Source: Magnetovibrio sp. (lineage in GTDB: Bacteria; Pseudomonadota; Alphaproteobacteria; Rhodospirillales; Magnetovibrionaceae). From it: DNA of 7,204 nucleotides. The notes below the pieces were generated by a model. That model worked only from the letters and a program-made list of their open reading frames with translations, did not search any database and had not been told where the DNA came from. A program made the translations under genes and the position numbers. The number at the start of each line of letters is the position of its first letter. The first letter of the stretch is position 1. Where the stretch lies: positions 1 through 7,204 of the forward strand of contig JAESSV010000124.1 of NCBI GenBank assembly GCA_016763895.1, read 5' to 3'. Of this stretch, positions 6,580 through 7,204 are shown one piece after another.

Positions 6580-7204
6580 ATTCTTTACCAACAATGCTGG
6601 CAGCTTTCTTTGTTTTAGATGCCGCTTTGGTGCGGCTTTTTGTCGGATTCTCTAATTCATCAATGCGCGCCATCAAGGCTGAGACTTGTGTCCTCAAACT
6701 TTCAATGGTGTTCAAAACCGGATCGGGGCAACCTTCTGCGGGCGTGCCATAAGCCACAAAGTCACCCGCATGTTTTTTATCGCGCGGCATAACCACCCGC
6801 GCTGGAATGCCCACCGCCGTTACGCCGTGGGGCACATCTGAGGTGACCACGGCATTGGCGCCGATGCGTGCATTCTTGCCGATAACGATTGGCCCCAACA
6901 CCTGTGCGCCTGAACCAACAATGACACCGTCTTCAAGGGTTGGGTGACGTTTGGTATCCACCTGTGCATGGCTATTCACGCTGGGCGATGTCCCACCAAG
7001 GGTTACGGCTTGGTATAACGTCACGTCATCGCCAATATTGCTGGTTTCGCCAATCACGACGCCATCGCCATGATCGATAAATAACCGGGCTCCGATGGTC
7101 GCGCCGGGGTGAATTTCTATGCCCGTCATAAAACGCGCAACTTGCGAGACAAAGCGGCCAAAAAAGCGATGGTCTCGTACCCAGGACGCATGGGAAAAAC
7201 GATA
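6578..7204 (-). CDS. cysE: Serine O-acetyltransferase CysE; 5' end cut by window edge
   Basis: Transfers acetyl from acetyl-CoA to L-serine, giving O-acetylserine for cysteine synthesis; cytosolic. The frame is open to the window edge (208 residues seen, beginning [11 protein letters not shown]), so the ATG at 7129 is internal and about 40 N-terminal residues are missing. Family signs: [15 protein letters not shown], catalytic His in [13 protein letters not shown], a left-handed beta-helix hexapeptide-repeat domain ([47 protein letters not shown]) and the closing strand [11 protein letters not shown]. After it comes a predicted short coiled coil ([23 protein letters not shown]) and a 23-residue Lys/Ala-rich tail ending VGKE. 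The tail lacks the terminal Ile used to dock into CysK in the classical cysteine synthase complex. The enzyme supplies the precursor of the desulfurase substrate, which explains its placement ahead of iscR. Confidence 0.95.
   Translation of the reverse strand, partial: YRFSHASWVRDHRFFGRFVSQVARFMTGIEIHPGATIGARLFIDHGDGVVIGETSNIGDDVTLYQAVTLGGTSPSVNSHAQVDTKRHPTLEDGVIVGSGAQVLGPIVIGKNARIGANAVVTSDVPHGVTAVGIPARVVMPRDKKHAGDFVAYGTPAEGCPDPVLNTIESLRTQVSALMARIDELENPTKSRTKAASKTKKAASIVGKE

Noticed and set aside
7127..7129. ATG at 7129 as the cysE start
   Set aside because: The frame stays open to base 7204 and the upstream residues ([13 protein letters not shown]) match the family, so the true start is outside the window.
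6573..7204. Search for an IscR type 1 operator (GACT...AGTC core) upstream of iscR
   Set aside because: No credible dyad was seen by eye within the visible part of cysE. The operator is probably outside the window.

Overview
The window is a single, fully minus-strand iron-sulfur cluster (ISC) assembly operon, cut at both ends. In transcription order (high to low coordinates) it reads: cysE (serine O-acetyltransferase, 5' end outside the window), iscR (Rrf2-family [2Fe-2S] regulator), a NifS/IscS-like cysteine desulfurase, iscS, iscU, iscA, hscB, hscA and fdx (3' end outside the window). No credible gene lies on the plus strand, and no RNA gene, mobile element or CRISPR array is visible. There is no non-coding stretch above about 75 bases, and the longest gap is 284-355.

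The organism is most likely an alphaproteobacterium of the Rhodospirillales type. The reasons are: an extra desulfurase directly after iscR ahead of iscS; an HscB with an N-terminal four-cysteine zinc-type motif like that of mitochondrial HSC20; mitochondrial-like IscS/IscU sequences; and a roughly even base composition (judged by eye). The assignment rests on family resemblance recalled from memory, not on a search.

The genes form one pathway. CysE makes O-acetylserine for cysteine synthesis. The desulfurase(s) take sulfur from cysteine as a persulfide. IscU is the scaffold, Fdx supplies electrons, and HscB (J-type) with HscA (Hsp70-type) drives cluster release from IscU through its LPPVK motif. 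IscA is an A-type carrier, and IscR senses the cluster state and probably controls the operon. Intergenic gaps are 3 to 72 nt. Three junctions (cysE/iscR, iscR/desulfurase, hscB/hscA) share the same layout: a stop codon followed at once by AGG, then 9 nt, then the start codon.

This is a known system, not a new one. The points worth a second look are: an Asp-to-Gly change in the HscA phosphate-binding motif (usual DLGGGTFD, here GLGGGTFD); unusual residues at two normally conserved sites of the extra desulfurase; the HscB zinc motif; the placement of iscR directly behind cysE with no room for its own intergenic promoter; and a perfect 13-nt palindrome just upstream of the iscU ribosome-binding site.
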